From Brevundimonas sp. NIBR10 (lineage in GTDB: Bacteria; Pseudomonadota; Alphaproteobacteria; Caulobacterales; Caulobacteraceae), in assembly GCF_027912515.1 (NCBI RefSeq), contig NZ_CP115464.1, positions 3,697,501 to 3,761,500 on the forward strand: DNA of 64,000 bases. Direction: 5' to 3'. The notes below the pieces were generated by a model. The model ran no database searches, was not told where the DNA came from, and saw nothing but the letters and a program-made list of their open reading frames with translations. Of this stretch, positions 46,204-55,557 are shown one piece after another. The translations under genes were made by a program, and so were the position numbers. Every line of letters starts with the position of its first letter. The stretch's first letter is position 1.

Positions 46204-49200
46204 CTACAGATACCAGTCCGGGGTATGATGCAGGCCGCCGGTCGTGACCGTGTCGAGGTCCAGCATGTAACGGCCGGTCCACGTTATCGGCCCGGTCAGA
46301 TTGCCGTCGTCGACCCATTCGACGGGCAGGACGTCGGGGCCGGCGTCCTTGAGTGCGGGCTCGGGCTCGGTGCCCGAGGCGCTCCAGCGGATGTCGGAGG
46401 CCAGCAGCCGGGTGTCGGCCAACTGGATCAGCATGTCGTTGGTCCCGTTGCCGCCCAGATCGACGAAGACGAATGACCCGGTCCCCAGATAGGCGATGCC
46501 GAATGTGTCCGACGCCCCGGTCCGCACCCCGGTCAGGTCGATCCGGTCCTGGCCCGAGACGAAGCCGAAGATGCCGTCGGCCGCCGCGACGGTCGAATCC
46601 GAGGCCGCGACATAGACGAAGGTGTCCGCCCCGGCGTCCCCGAACAGGGCGTCGGCCCCGCCTCCGCCGGTGATGGTGTCATTGCCCGCCCCGCCCGCGA
46701 TGGGATCGGCCAGGGACGTGCCCCTCAGGATATCTGCATCGGCCGAGCCGATCAGATAGACGCCGTGCGACCCGCCATAGACGAAGTCGTTGCCGTTCAC
46801 CGCCTGGTTCAGCGCGATCAGCTGGAATCCGCCCGCCGGGGTCTCCGCATAGACAAAGCTGGACCCGCCCGACCGGATCACCGAGATCGAGGTGGTGTTC
46901 AGAGGCGTCAGATCGAAGCGGTCTGACCCGGTCGCGAAATCGGTGATGACGTCATAGGCGGCCGCCGTGGAATCCGATGTCGCTGCATAGCGGATGATGT
47001 CCGCACCACCGCCTCCCGTGATCAGGTCGGCGCCGTCCCCGCCCACAATGACGTCACTCTCCGCCGAGCCGATCAGGGTCTCTCCCGAGGCGGATCCCAA
47101 TAGGGTGACGCCCAGGGAGCCCCTGATCCAGTTGGTCAGTACATCACGGCCGTTCAGCTCGGCGCCGGCGAGGCCGACTTGCAGCGCCCCTCCGAGGCTT
47201 CCGTCGGCGAAAAGGAAGCTAGATCCGTTCGAACGGACGATGGTCACGGTGACCAGGTTCCAGCCGTTCTGACCCAAGGATATCCTGTCGACGCCCGTTC
47301 GAAAGTCGGTGATGATATCGGACGACCCTGCTGTCGAATCCGACAGAGCGAAGTTGAAGGCGTCTCTTCCCTCGCCCCCGGTCAGAACATCGGCTCCACC
47401 TTGACCCCATATCAGATCGTCGCCGAGACCGCCTGTGATGGTATCTCCGCGCTCGGAGCCATAAAGCTCGGCACGCGTACTGCCGAGAGCCAGCATCGTG
47501 ACACCCTGGGTACCAGCATAGACCAGATCGCGTCCGTTGAAGGCGCTGGTGCTTCCGACCTGCAAGGTGCCACTCGCCGTCGTGGCGAACAGGAAGGAAG
47601 ACGTGGAGCCCGTGCGAATGATGGTGATCTGGCTTGTCGTCAGGGCCGTCAGATCGATCGTATCCAGCCCTTCCTGGAAGTCTGAAATGATGTCGTAACC
47701 GTCGGCGTTCGAGTCGGCCGCCGAGGTGAACACGAAGACGTCCGCCTCGTCGCGAGGGATGGCATAGGGATCGGTTACCGGCGCGGAGCTGCCCACGCCG
47801 CCCCAGAGAGTGTCGGCGCCCAGACCGCCCTGGATACGATCGGTGCCCAGGCCGCCGAACAGTTGGTCGCTGCCCGCTCCGCCAACCAGCAGGTCCGCCC
47901 CATCGTTCCCGCGCAAGATGTCGTCGCGCGCTGATCCCGTCAGGCGGTCATTGCCGATACCGCCGCCCAGAACGCTGGACGTGGCCCCTGCGCTGATGAC
48001 GTCGTCGCCGCCCATACCCATGGCCAGTGTCAGGCCCGACAGTGTGTCGGCTCCTTCCGTTCCCGCGCTGTAGATCCTGGCCGGGTCGATGTAGGGTGCC
48101 CGGATCGGCGCATAGAGTCCAACGAAGATCGGATCGCCATAGGCATTGTCGAGGAATGTCGAAGCGCCCAGCGACGCGGCGTCGACCCCGACCAGGCGCG
48201 CGAGAACCCGGGAACCGTCGAAGGACATGATCACGGCATCGGCACCCTGCTGTCCCAGGATCAGGCGATATTCCCTCAGAACCGTCGCAGAGTCGAAGCT
48301 GTCGGAGGCGTCGATCCTGTCGATTCCGACCTGGAAATCCGTGATCACCGCCTCTGACAGCGGATTGAACAACACGAAGGTATCGGCACCGCTGCCGCCG
48401 GTGACGCGGACACCGCCGTTGGCCGCCCCAGCGGTATACAGAGGGTAGAATTGAGAGTTCGCAGACGGTACGCCGACCGTGATGACATCATCGCCCGCGC
48501 CGCCGTCGATCACGGCGTTGGAGTAGGCCCGAATCCGATCTGATCCTGCTCCGCCGAGGATGGTGACGACGTCTCCGGCCACGCTGGTGTAGACCTCTCG
48601 GGAATTGTTCAGGCCAAGAGCTTGCCTTTGCCAAGTTCCCGACCACCCTGCCGTGATCGTGTCGTCGCCATCGCCGCCGTCCAGGATCGAGCCGTTGGAA
48701 ATCCCCTGCGACGTCAGGGTGTCGTTCCCGGCTCCGCCCCTGAGAATGTCGCTGGAGTTGATGACGGTGGTGATCGGCGCGGTGTTTTCCAGAGCCCGCG
48801 ACCCGGCGTCGAGCCGATCGTCGCCGCCGAGGCCCGACAGTTCGTCCGGGCCAGTCGTGCCGGTCAGGGTATCGGCGCCCTCGGTGCCGGTCTGGACCAG
48901 ACCACTGGGGCCGACGGTGATGCTGCGGTCGGCGAACCGGAAGGTCTCGATATTGGTGACGCGGTCCGTGCCGCTGGCCGCGCCGGACACGGTCCAGATG
49001 CCGTTCGACAGGCTGAAGCTGTAGTCGGCGAAATTGCCCTCGAAGACGGCGGTGTCGACGGCGATATCGTAGCGCGACTCGACCCCTCCATCGATGTAGT
49101 CGTTGCCCAGACCGCCCTTGAGCGTATCCACGCCGCTGGCCCCGTACAGCCAGTCATCACCGGCCAGGCCGTCAAGGATGTCGGTGGATACATAGCCGAT

Positions 49201-49962
49201 CATGATGTCCGCGCCGGCCGTCGCGGTAAGCGGCGCTGCACCCTCGCGGATAGACACGCGTCGCACGGCAGGGGCGATCACCCCGTCCTGCGACAGGCCC
49301 AGAAAGCGGTCGGTGAACACCACATGCTCGACCCCGGTCAGCAGGTTCACGGCGGTGCCGGTCTGGATCCGCAAGACGCCGCCCGACTGGGTTACCACTG
49401 AGTCAGCATAGGCGACGGTCAGGGTCACTGTGTCGTCACCGCGTCCGCCGTGGACGGTGTTTGACCCCGCGCCCGGACTGAGGCTGTCGTCGGTCGAACC
49501 ACCCGTGATCGTGTCGTTCCCCGATCCCGTCGCGATGTATGTGAAGCTGATATCGAAGCCGGTGACCGACCAGTCCTGGGTCGTGTCCTGCAAGGCCACA
49601 CTCATCCTGTATCCCAGCAGGATCTGCTCGAAATTCGTGAAGGACCCGACCAGCGAGTCAGGGGCAGAGCCGCCCCGAACGAAGTTGGACGTCCAGACCG
49701 CGACCGAGCCTGGCGTTTCGCCCGGTCGAAGCGTGAGGTATCCGTAGTACTCGCCGTCAAAGACGATGCGGTTGGAGAAATCGATGGTGTCGAACCCGGC
49801 CCCGCCGTCCAGGGCTGGCGAGGTGAAGAAGGTTCTGTCGTCCCCATCCGTGCCGGACAGGGCGTCGTCCGCGATCGCCGCCCACGCCCGATCGCCCGTC
49901 GTGTCCTGGACCACCATCACCTCAGGGCGATCCGCCCCGTTCATCAACACGGCCCGAGACAT
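46204..49962 (-). CDS. RTX (GGxGxD) calcium-binding secreted protein
   Basis: 1252 residues; ATG 49962 follows AGGAG with 6-nt spacing, and TATACT (49989-49994, minus) is a good -10. There is no N-terminal signal. Nonapeptide clusters (GSGNDTITGGSTDDSLSPGA, DGLAGDDWLYGASGVDTLKG, GGLGTDRIQGGLGADTLWGG) are spread throughout. Four serralysin-C-like modules recur in the last third (DIISDFQEGLDTIDLTAL, DIITDFRTGVDRISLG, DVITDFATGSDRFDLTPL, FGFVSGQDRIDLTGV). This fits type I secretion by a C-terminal signal and calcium-driven folding outside. No protease motif and no adjacent type I exporter are seen. The tail after the last module (about 60 residues, DWYL end) is unusual. Confidence 0.9.
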   Translation of the reverse strand: MSRAVLMNGADRPEVMVVQDTTGDRAWAAIADDALSGTDGDDRTFFTSPALDGGAGFDTIDFSNRIVFDGEYYGYLTLRPGETPGSVAVWTSNFVRGGSAPDSLVGSFTNFEQILLGYRMSVALQDTTQDWSVTGFDISFTYIATGSGNDTITGGSTDDSLSPGAGSNTVHGGRGDDTVTLTVAYADSVVTQSGGVLRIQTGTAVNLLTGVEHVVFTDRFLGLSQDGVIAPAVRRVSIREGAAPLTATAGADIMIGYVSTDILDGLAGDDWLYGASGVDTLKGGLGNDYIDGGVESRYDIAVDTAVFEGNFADYSFSLSNGIWTVSGAASGTDRVTNIETFRFADRSITVGPSGLVQTGTEGADTLTGTTGPDELSGLGGDDRLDAGSRALENTAPITTVINSSDILRGGAGNDTLTSQGISNGSILDGGDGDDTITAGWSGTWQRQALGLNNSREVYTSVAGDVVTILGGAGSDRIRAYSNAVIDGGAGDDVITVGVPSANSQFYPLYTAGAANGGVRVTGGSGADTFVLFNPLSEAVITDFQVGIDRIDASDSFDSATVLREYRLILGQQGADAVIMSFDGSRVLARLVGVDAASLGASTFLDNAYGDPIFVGLYAPIRAPYIDPARIYSAGTEGADTLSGLTLAMGMGGDDVISAGATSSVLGGGIGNDRLTGSARDDILRGNDGADLLVGGAGSDQLFGGLGTDRIQGGLGADTLWGGVGSSAPVTDPYAIPRDEADVFVFTSAADSNADGYDIISDFQEGLDTIDLTALTTSQITIIRTGSTSSFLFATTASGTLQVGSTSAFNGRDLVYAGTQGVTMLALGSTRAELYGSERGDTITGGLGDDLIWGQGGADVLTGGEGRDAFNFALSDSTAGSSDIITDFRTGVDRISLGQNGWNLVTVTIVRSNGSSFLFADGSLGGALQVGLAGAELNGRDVLTNWIRGSLGVTLLGSASGETLIGSAESDVIVGGDGADLITGGGGADIIRYAATSDSTAAAYDVITDFATGSDRFDLTPLNTTSISVIRSGGSSFVYAETPAGGFQLIALNQAVNGNDFVYGGSHGVYLIGSADADILRGTSLADPIAGGAGNDTITGGGGADALFGDAGADTFVYVAASDSTVAAADGIFGFVSGQDRIDLTGVRTGASDTFGIAYLGTGSFVFVDLGGNGTNDMLIQLADTRLLASDIRWSASGTEPEPALKDAGPDVLPVEWVDDGNLTGPITWTGRYMLDLDTVTTGGLHHTPDWYL

Positions 49963-50132
49963 ACTGAACTCCTGAAGGGACTGGGCTCAGTATAGACGGC
50001 GGCAGTGACGCGGCCATACCTCGAAAAGTAGAGGTCGGGCGATTGTTCGCGTCCGTCCGCCTCAGACGTGATGCCGGATCCCCGCGCTTCGCGGTCCCGA
50101 CCGGCCCCGACCGGCCCCGACCTTCACCCCCC

Positions 50133-50159
50133 GTTAACCACGATCCCGCATGCGTTAAC
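50133..50159 (+). promoter_or_regulatory. Paired GTTAAC sites before fliI
   Basis: GTTAAC at 50133-50138 and 50154-50159 are 21 bp apart centre to centre, two helical turns. TTAA half-sites are the CtrA contacts, but the standard spacing (TTAA-N7-TTAA) is not met. The downstream site is 3 bp before the fliI ATG. CtrA control of fliI is known in Caulobacter; this instance is inference. Confidence 0.4.
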
Positions 50160-50162
50160 GCG

Positions 50163-51503
50163 ATGCACAACCTCGTCTCAGCCGTTCAAGCCATCGATCC
50201 CCTGGTCGTGACCGGCAAGGTCGCGGGGGTGTCCGGCTTGCTGATCGAGGCGAAGGGCGGCTTGTCGCGGCTGGCGGTCGGGGCGCGGGCCGAGATCACG
50301 CGCCGGGGCACGACGGCCCTGCCCGCCGAGGTCGTGGGGTTCCGGGATTCCAAGGCCCTGCTGATGCCGTTCGGCCCCGTCGAGGGGGTGGCCCCCGGTG
50401 CCGACATCAAGATCATCGGCCAGCAGGCCAGCGTGCGGCCGACCAAGGCCTGGCTGGGCCGCATCATCGACGCCTTCGGCCAGCCCATCGACGGCAAGGG
50501 GCCGCTGCCGACCGGGCCTGCGCCCTATCCCCTGCGCGCCTCGCCGCCGCCGGCCCATTCGCGCGGGCGGGTGGGGGAACGGCTGGACCTGGGGGTGCGG
50601 TCCATGGATGTCTTCACCACCACCTGCCGGGGCCAGAGGCTCGGCATCTTCGCCGGGTCGGGCGTCGGCAAGTCGGTGCTGCTGTCGATGCTGGCCAAAC
50701 AGGCGACGTGTGATGTCGTCGTGGTCGGCCTGATCGGCGAACGGGGCCGGGAGGTGCGCGAGTTCATCGAGGAGACCCTGGGCGAAGAAGGCCTGCGCCG
50801 CGCCGTCGTGGTGGTGGCGACGTCGGACGAGCCGGCTCTGAAGCGGCGTCAGTCGGCCTATATGACGCTGGCCATCGCCGAATATTTCCGGGACCAGGAC
50901 CTGGAGGTGCTGTGCCTGATGGATAGCGTCACCCGCTTTGCGATGGCCCAGCGCGAGATCGGGCTGGCGGCGGGCGAGCCGCCGACCACCAAGGGCTATA
51001 CCCCCACCGTCTTCACCGAACTGCCCAAGCTGCTGGAGCGGGCCGGGCCGGGGCCGATCCGGCCGGACGGCACCACGGCAGGGCCGATCACCGCCCTGTT
51101 CACCGTGCTGGTGGACGGCGGCGACCATGACGAGCCGATCGCGGACGCCGTGCGAGGGATCCTGGACGGCCATATCGTCATGGATCGCAAGATCGCCGAG
51201 CGCGGGCGGTTTCCGGCCATCGACGTGCTGAAGTCCGTCAGCCGGACCATGCCCGAGAACCAGACGCCACCCGAGCGCGAGTTGAACCGCCGGGCCCGGC
51301 AATGCCTGTCGGCCTATGCCTCGATGGAGGAGCTGATCAAGATCGGCGCCTACCGGACCGGCGCCGATCCGATCACCGACCGGGCCATCGCCCTGAACCC
51401 CGCGCTGGAGGCCTTCCTGGGTCAGGACAAGGAGGACGTCACCCGTCTTTCCGATTCCTTTACCCGCCTGGAGGCAATCCTGAACCAGGGCATGGTTCAG
51501 TGA
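50163..51503 (+). CDS. fliI: Flagellar export ATPase FliI
   Basis: 446 residues from ATG 50163; the frame is open further upstream, but that part is not family-like. It is the F1-beta-like ATPase of the flagellar type III export apparatus at the inner face of the membrane. Walker A is [17 protein letters not shown]. Other family motifs are [52 protein letters not shown] and [20 protein letters not shown]. fliJ follows after 31 bp. Confidence 0.96.
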   Translation: MHNLVSAVQAIDPLVVTGKVAGVSGLLIEAKGGLSRLAVGARAEITRRGTTALPAEVVGFRDSKALLMPFGPVEGVAPGADIKIIGQQASVRPTKAWLGRIIDAFGQPIDGKGPLPTGPAPYPLRASPPPAHSRGRVGERLDLGVRSMDVFTTTCRGQRLGIFAGSGVGKSVLLSMLAKQATCDVVVVGLIGERGREVREFIEETLGEEGLRRAVVVVATSDEPALKRRQSAYMTLAIAEYFRDQDLEVLCLMDSVTRFAMAQREIGLAAGEPPTTKGYTPTVFTELPKLLERAGPGPIRPDGTTAGPITALFTVLVDGGDHDEPIADAVRGILDGHIVMDRKIAERGRFPAIDVLKSVSRTMPENQTPPERELNRRARQCLSAYASMEELIKIGAYRTGADPITDRAIALNPALEAFLGQDKEDVTRLSDSFTRLEAILNQGMVQ

Positions 51504-51534
51504 TCCCTACCCGTACCTGCTGGAGTAAGTCTGC

Positions 51535-51945
51535 ATGACCGCCTGGGCCCATTCGCTGATCCGGATCTCGAACTACGAGGTCGAGACGCTGCAGAAACGC
51601 CTGGCCGAGATTTCCAACCGCAAGGCTTCGGCCGAGATGCGGCTGGCGGTGCTGGACGCCGAGGTCGAGATCGAGCGCGAGCGCGCCCGCGCCGACGCTC
51701 AGGCGGGCATGATGCTGCAGGCCTATCTGGCCGGCTGGAAGGCGCGCAAGGGCGCAGCCGAGGCCGATCTGGACACGCTGGACGCCGAGGAAGAAGGCGC
51801 CCGTGATGCCCTGACCGGCGCCTTCGGCGAGCTGAAGAAATTCGAACACGTCGCCGAACTGACCCGCCTGAACGCCATCGTCGCCGCCAACAAGCGCGAG
51901 ACGGCGGCGTTCGACGAGATGGGGCTGCGCCGCCGCGCCGGGTAA
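51535..51945 (+). CDS. fliJ: Flagellar export chaperone FliJ
   Basis: 136 residues forming one antiparallel coiled coil (LIRISNYEVETLQKRLAEIS, RKGAAEADLDTLDAEEEGA, ELTRLNAIVAANKRETAAFD). Position directly after fliI and length identify it. It is the gamma-subunit-like stalk of the FliI hexamer. Its TAA overlaps the A of the next gene's ATG. Confidence 0.9.
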   Translation: MTAWAHSLIRISNYEVETLQKRLAEISNRKASAEMRLAVLDAEVEIERERARADAQAGMMLQAYLAGWKARKGAAEADLDTLDAEEEGARDALTGAFGELKKFEHVAELTRLNAIVAANKRETAAFDEMGLRRRAG

Positions 51946-53009
51946 TGATCGACCGCCGCGCCCTCCTCGCCGCTCCCCTCGCCCTGGCCGCCTGCGAGCG
52001 GTTCGCCGAGGCGCAGACGCCGGCCCGCGCGGTCCCCGGCCTGAAATCCATAACCCCCTTCCCCGTCGGGACCTGCATCAAGTCCAACCAGATCGATGAC
52101 CCGGCCTGGGTCGATCTGGCCGGCAAGCACGTCTCCCAGCTCACGCCCGAGTGGGAGATGAAGATGGAGTACATCCTGGCCGACGGCCTGGACCGTCCGA
52201 GGTTCGACGGGCCCGACCGGATCGCCGCCTTTGCGGCCGAGCGGGGGATGCGGCTGCATGGCCATACGCTGATCTGGTACGCGCAAGGGGAAGAGGCCTT
52301 TGCTCATCTGGACCGCGCCCGCTTCACCGCCGCCTTCGACGCCTACATCGCCACGGTCGCCGGTCGGTATCGCGGCAAGGTGGTCAGTTGGGACGTGGTC
52401 AACGAACCGATCACCGACGCGGGCGACGGCCTGCGCGACTGTCACTGGAGCCGGGCCCTGGGCCAGGACGGATACATCATCCGCGCCTTCGAGCGGGCGC
52501 GGGCGGCGGATCCCGACGCGGTGCTGTTCCTCAACGACTACAATCTGGAGAACACGCCGAGGAAGGGCGCGACCTTCCTGAAACTGGTCGAGCGGTTGAT
52601 GAAGGCAGGGGCCCCGATCGGGGGCATCGGGTCGCAGGCACACCTGGATATCGAAATCCCGGCGGGCCAGATCCGGACCTTCATCCGGAACGCGGCGTCG
52701 CTGGGCCTGCCGATCCATATCTCGGAGCTGGATGCCTCGCTGCGCAGCGACCGTCGGGTGGACCTGCGCTCGCGGGAACAGCGGCTGGCGCAACAGACGG
52801 GCCGGGTCGGCGAACTGGTCGAGGCCTTCATGGCCCTGCCCGCCAGCCAGAGGTTCGCCTTCACCGTCTGGGGCCTGCGGGATACCGACAGCTGGCTGAG
52901 GCAGGGCGAGCGCGACGACGGACAGGACCAGCCCCTGCCCTTCGACGCGGGTGGCCGACCCAACCCGATGTTCGACGCGATGGTGGCCGGGTTTACGAAA
53001 CGGGCGTAG
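51945..53009 (+). CDS. GH10 endo-1,4-beta-xylanase
   Basis: 354 residues. The N-terminus is a twin-arginine signal with a lipobox (MIDRRALLAAPLALAAC). The GH10 barrel runs from about 40 to 350, with the acid/base Glu in VSWDVVNEPITDAGDG near residue 150 and the nucleophile Glu in IHISELDASL near 262. RLHGHTLIWYAQ supplies the conserved substrate-site residues. It cleaves xylan backbones, probably from the periplasm or outer leaflet. Its ATG overlaps the fliJ stop (TAATG), so it is translationally coupled to a flagellar gene. Confidence 0.93.
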   Translation: MIDRRALLAAPLALAACERFAEAQTPARAVPGLKSITPFPVGTCIKSNQIDDPAWVDLAGKHVSQLTPEWEMKMEYILADGLDRPRFDGPDRIAAFAAERGMRLHGHTLIWYAQGEEAFAHLDRARFTAAFDAYIATVAGRYRGKVVSWDVVNEPITDAGDGLRDCHWSRALGQDGYIIRAFERARAADPDAVLFLNDYNLENTPRKGATFLKLVERLMKAGAPIGGIGSQAHLDIEIPAGQIRTFIRNAASLGLPIHISELDASLRSDRRVDLRSREQRLAQQTGRVGELVEAFMALPASQRFAFTVWGLRDTDSWLRQGERDDGQDQPLPFDAGGRPNPMFDAMVAGFTKRA

Positions 53010-53044
53010 CCTGCCGCCAGACGCAGCGGATCACGGTCGCGAGG

Positions 53045-53482
53045 ATGCACAGCAGACGCGATCGCGGGCCCTCCTCACTGTCCATGGCACTTCTCTGGCT
53101 CGTCAGCGCCGTCACGATCGGGCCGATCAGCTGGATCATCGCGCCCGCCTCTGCCCTGGCCCACTACGGCCTCAGTGTTGCGGGCTTGTTCGCAACCTTC
53201 GCGGTCGTCTATTTCATCCTGGAACGTGCCCGACTGCGATTCAGTCGGGTCGGCGCCTGGGTCCATTTCGGTCTCATGACCCTGGGCACGGTGCTCATCA
53301 CAGGTCCGTATTTCGTCCTGAACACCATCCCTGTTCCCACGGCAGGGCCCGAGATGATCGCCCTGTACCGCACCCTCAGCACCATCACGACCTTCGGCTA
53401 TGGCTTCAGCCTGCTGGGCCTGGCGGTATTCATCGGTGCGCTTGTCCACACCGCGTGGATCGCGGTCAGGACGCGGACCTGA
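53045..53482 (+). CDS. Four-helix membrane protein, unknown
   Basis: 145 residues from ATG 53045; ATG 53084 is an alternative. Four hydrophobic segments are clear (MALLWLVSAVTIGPISWIIA, LSVAGLFATFAVVYFILERA, WVHFGLMTLGTVLITGPYFV, FSLLGLAVFIGALVHTAWIA). The second and third resemble short heme-copper oxidase-type helices, but no metal-ligand set is complete. It follows the xylanase on the same strand, 35 bp apart. Confidence 0.65.
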   Translation: MHSRRDRGPSSLSMALLWLVSAVTIGPISWIIAPASALAHYGLSVAGLFATFAVVYFILERARLRFSRVGAWVHFGLMTLGTVLITGPYFVLNTIPVPTAGPEMIALYRTLSTITTFGYGFSLLGLAVFIGALVHTAWIAVRTRT

Positions 53483-53610
53483 TCCGCGCCCCGCGGGACG
53501 TTCTGCAAGGTCACCATTGGCCAGTCCCCGAAACCCATACCCAGTATTGAGCCGCAATCTCAGAGGTAGAACGGTACGGTACCGCTCAGTGACAGGAGAT
53601 TTGGTCCGCG

Positions 53611-53632
53611 TGCCGACCGAATAGTGTCGGCA
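53611..53632. promoter_or_regulatory. Inverted repeat upstream of Crp/Fnr gene
   Basis: TGCCGAC and GTCGGCA flank CGAATAGT, about 80 bp before the regulator gene. A near-palindrome CGGTACGGTACCG lies at about 53572-53584. Either could be an operator, possibly for the regulator itself; no family consensus is matched. Confidence 0.35.
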
Positions 53633-53710
53633 AATGTCCACCACCGTGCATCCGAAAGCAGACACGTCCGTTAAAGCTCCGCTTGGCCTAGTGGAGTGAC
53701 GCTGCGAATC

Positions 53711-54406
53711 ATGCCGACCCGTAACAGCCTGCTTGCGAGCCTGACGCCATCGTCTCGGGCAGCCTTGTCGCAATGGATGACGCCGGTTCACATGGCGGCG
53801 GGGGACATCCTGATCGATCAGGGGGCGCCCATCACCGAACTGCATTTCCCCCTGTCGGGCACCCTGTCCAATCTGGTGCTGTTCTCCGACGGACGCGCGG
53901 CCGAGACGGCCTGTATCGGGTCCGAGGGCCTGTCCGGTCTGGCGGCCTTCCTGGCCGACGCGCCGTGTGCCTGGCAGGTATCGGTGCAGATTCCGGGTCA
54001 GATGGTCCGGATCCCGGTGACCCCGCTGCGCGCGTTGGCCGAGGCCGACGACGGACTGATGAAGCGGCTGATCCTGCTGTCACACGACTACCAGGCCCAG
54101 GCGGCCCAGACGGCGGCCTGCAACATCCTGCATTCGGCGACCCAGAGGCTGTCGCGGTGGCTGCTGCTGGCCATCGACCGGGCGGGATCGGACGAGGTGC
54201 CGGTGACCCAGGCCGATCTGGGCGTCGCCCTGGGGGTGCGTCGCTCGACCGTCAGCGACGTCCTGCACGAGATCAAGGCTTCGGGCGCCGTCCGGCTGGG
54301 CCGCCGCCGCGTCCACGTCCTGCAACGTGCCCGGCTCGAACACATCGTCTGCGAATGCTACGGCCGCGACAAGGACCGGTCGCGGGACCTGGGGCTGGTC
54401 GACTGA
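53711..54406 (+). CDS. Crp/Fnr family transcriptional regulator
   Basis: 231 residues from ATG 53711; GTG 53696 is an alternative. Residues about 20-120 are the cupin-like sensor domain (HMAAGDILIDQGAPITELHF, CIGSEGLSGLAAFLADA). There are no FNR-type N-terminal cysteines and the cAMP-binding Arg/Glu set is not evident. The winged helix at about 150-215 has VTQADLGVALGVRRSTVSDV as its helix-turn-helix. The signal is unknown. It is convergent with the LysR gene. Confidence 0.88.
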   Translation: MPTRNSLLASLTPSSRAALSQWMTPVHMAAGDILIDQGAPITELHFPLSGTLSNLVLFSDGRAAETACIGSEGLSGLAAFLADAPCAWQVSVQIPGQMVRIPVTPLRALAEADDGLMKRLILLSHDYQAQAAQTAACNILHSATQRLSRWLLLAIDRAGSDEVPVTQADLGVALGVRRSTVSDVLHEIKASGAVRLGRRRVHVLQRARLEHIVCECYGRDKDRSRDLGLVD

Positions 54407-54412
54407 GGCCCG

Positions 54413-55363
54413 TCAGATCTGACCGATGGGCTCTCCCTCGATCGACAGGGTCCGGAGCGATTTGATCATCAGGTTGCGAATCCAGCGGTGGGCAGGATCG
54501 GAATCTTAGATCGAACTCCACGCCAGGTGCACATCCATCTCCGCATCCCCCAGGTCATGTTCCACGATCGTGAGGGGCATGTAGCGCTGCATCTTGCGGG
54601 CGAAGGTGTAGGGCACCTTGATCCGCACGCCGGACTCGGCGGCGAGTATGGCCAGGACGCTGCAGTTCTGAAATCGACCTGTGATCGGCAGGCCGGTCGT
54701 ATAGCTTTCGACGAACTCGGCACCCTCGCCGAAGATCGGATCAAGGCCGGGAAAGAAGACGGAGTAGGTGTCGCCGGAGTCGTCCCCGGTCGAAGCCCGC
54801 GAGGACCCGGAACCGACGACCGTCACCATCCGGTCGCTCCAGAGGCGGGCGGATCGCAGGGCGCCATAGCGAGCGTGAGCCAGGACCGACGGCAGCGACA
54901 CCAGGAACTGGATCTCGTCGCTGCGCTGACCGACGCGGAACTCGCGCCACACATCGACGAAATGCAACTGAAGCCCCGGCGCGTGCTCACGCAAAGCCTC
55001 GACGAGCGGTGGTGCGATGACGGTCGCTGCGGCATCGGGCAGGGCGATGGTGATGATGCCCTGGGCGGTTCGCGGGTCGTAGGGCGCAGGATTGCAGATG
55101 ACTTCAAGCGACTGGCACACGGTCTCGACCGGCTCGACGAGGGCCTGGGCCCGGGTCGTCAGTTCCCACTTGCCCTCGACCTGCACCAGCAGCGGATCCC
55201 GCAGGACCGCGCGCAGTTTCGCCAGGGCGACACTTACTGTAGGCTGGGACAGACCGAGGACGCGGGCGGCTTTCGAGACGCCCCCCTCCCTCAGCAGGGC
55301 CTGAAGGATCGGGATCAGGTTCAGGTTCACGGACCGAAGCGACAGCGGCTTCTCTATAGCCAT
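54413..55363 (-). pseudogene. LysR-type regulator with in-frame TAA near its 3' end
   Basis: The frame from ATG 55363 runs 285 codons to TAA (54506-54508, minus strand), then continues without shift for 30 codons (DSDPAHRWIRNLMIKSLRTL and on) to TGA 54413-54415. DPAHRW is what LysR C-termini normally have, so codon 286 looks like a recent nonsense change. The HTH (GGVSKAARVLGLSQPTVSVA) and effector domain are otherwise intact and the full length of 316 would be normal. The shortened protein might still function. It is divergent from the TonB receptor and probably regulates it. Confidence 0.75.
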
Positions 55364-55557
55364 CCTCTATGCCCCCCTTGTCTCTTTCTATTATCCTTCA
55401 ATAGAGGCCGCGCCTAGCGTCACCGCGCCGGGAAGGTCGCGCGTCACCAATGGACGCCCTGTCACGCCGCGCCTGGAAGCAGGCCTGGCGGCCAGCCTTG
55501 CCGAGCAGGACGCGGCTTTCAAATCACAGACCAGACCGGATCAACCGGCTCGCAGAC

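Noticed and set aside
52151..53044. Long plus-strand frame overlapping the xylanase
   Set aside because: Only its last 145 codons (from 53045) look like protein; the rest is an out-of-frame shadow of GH10.
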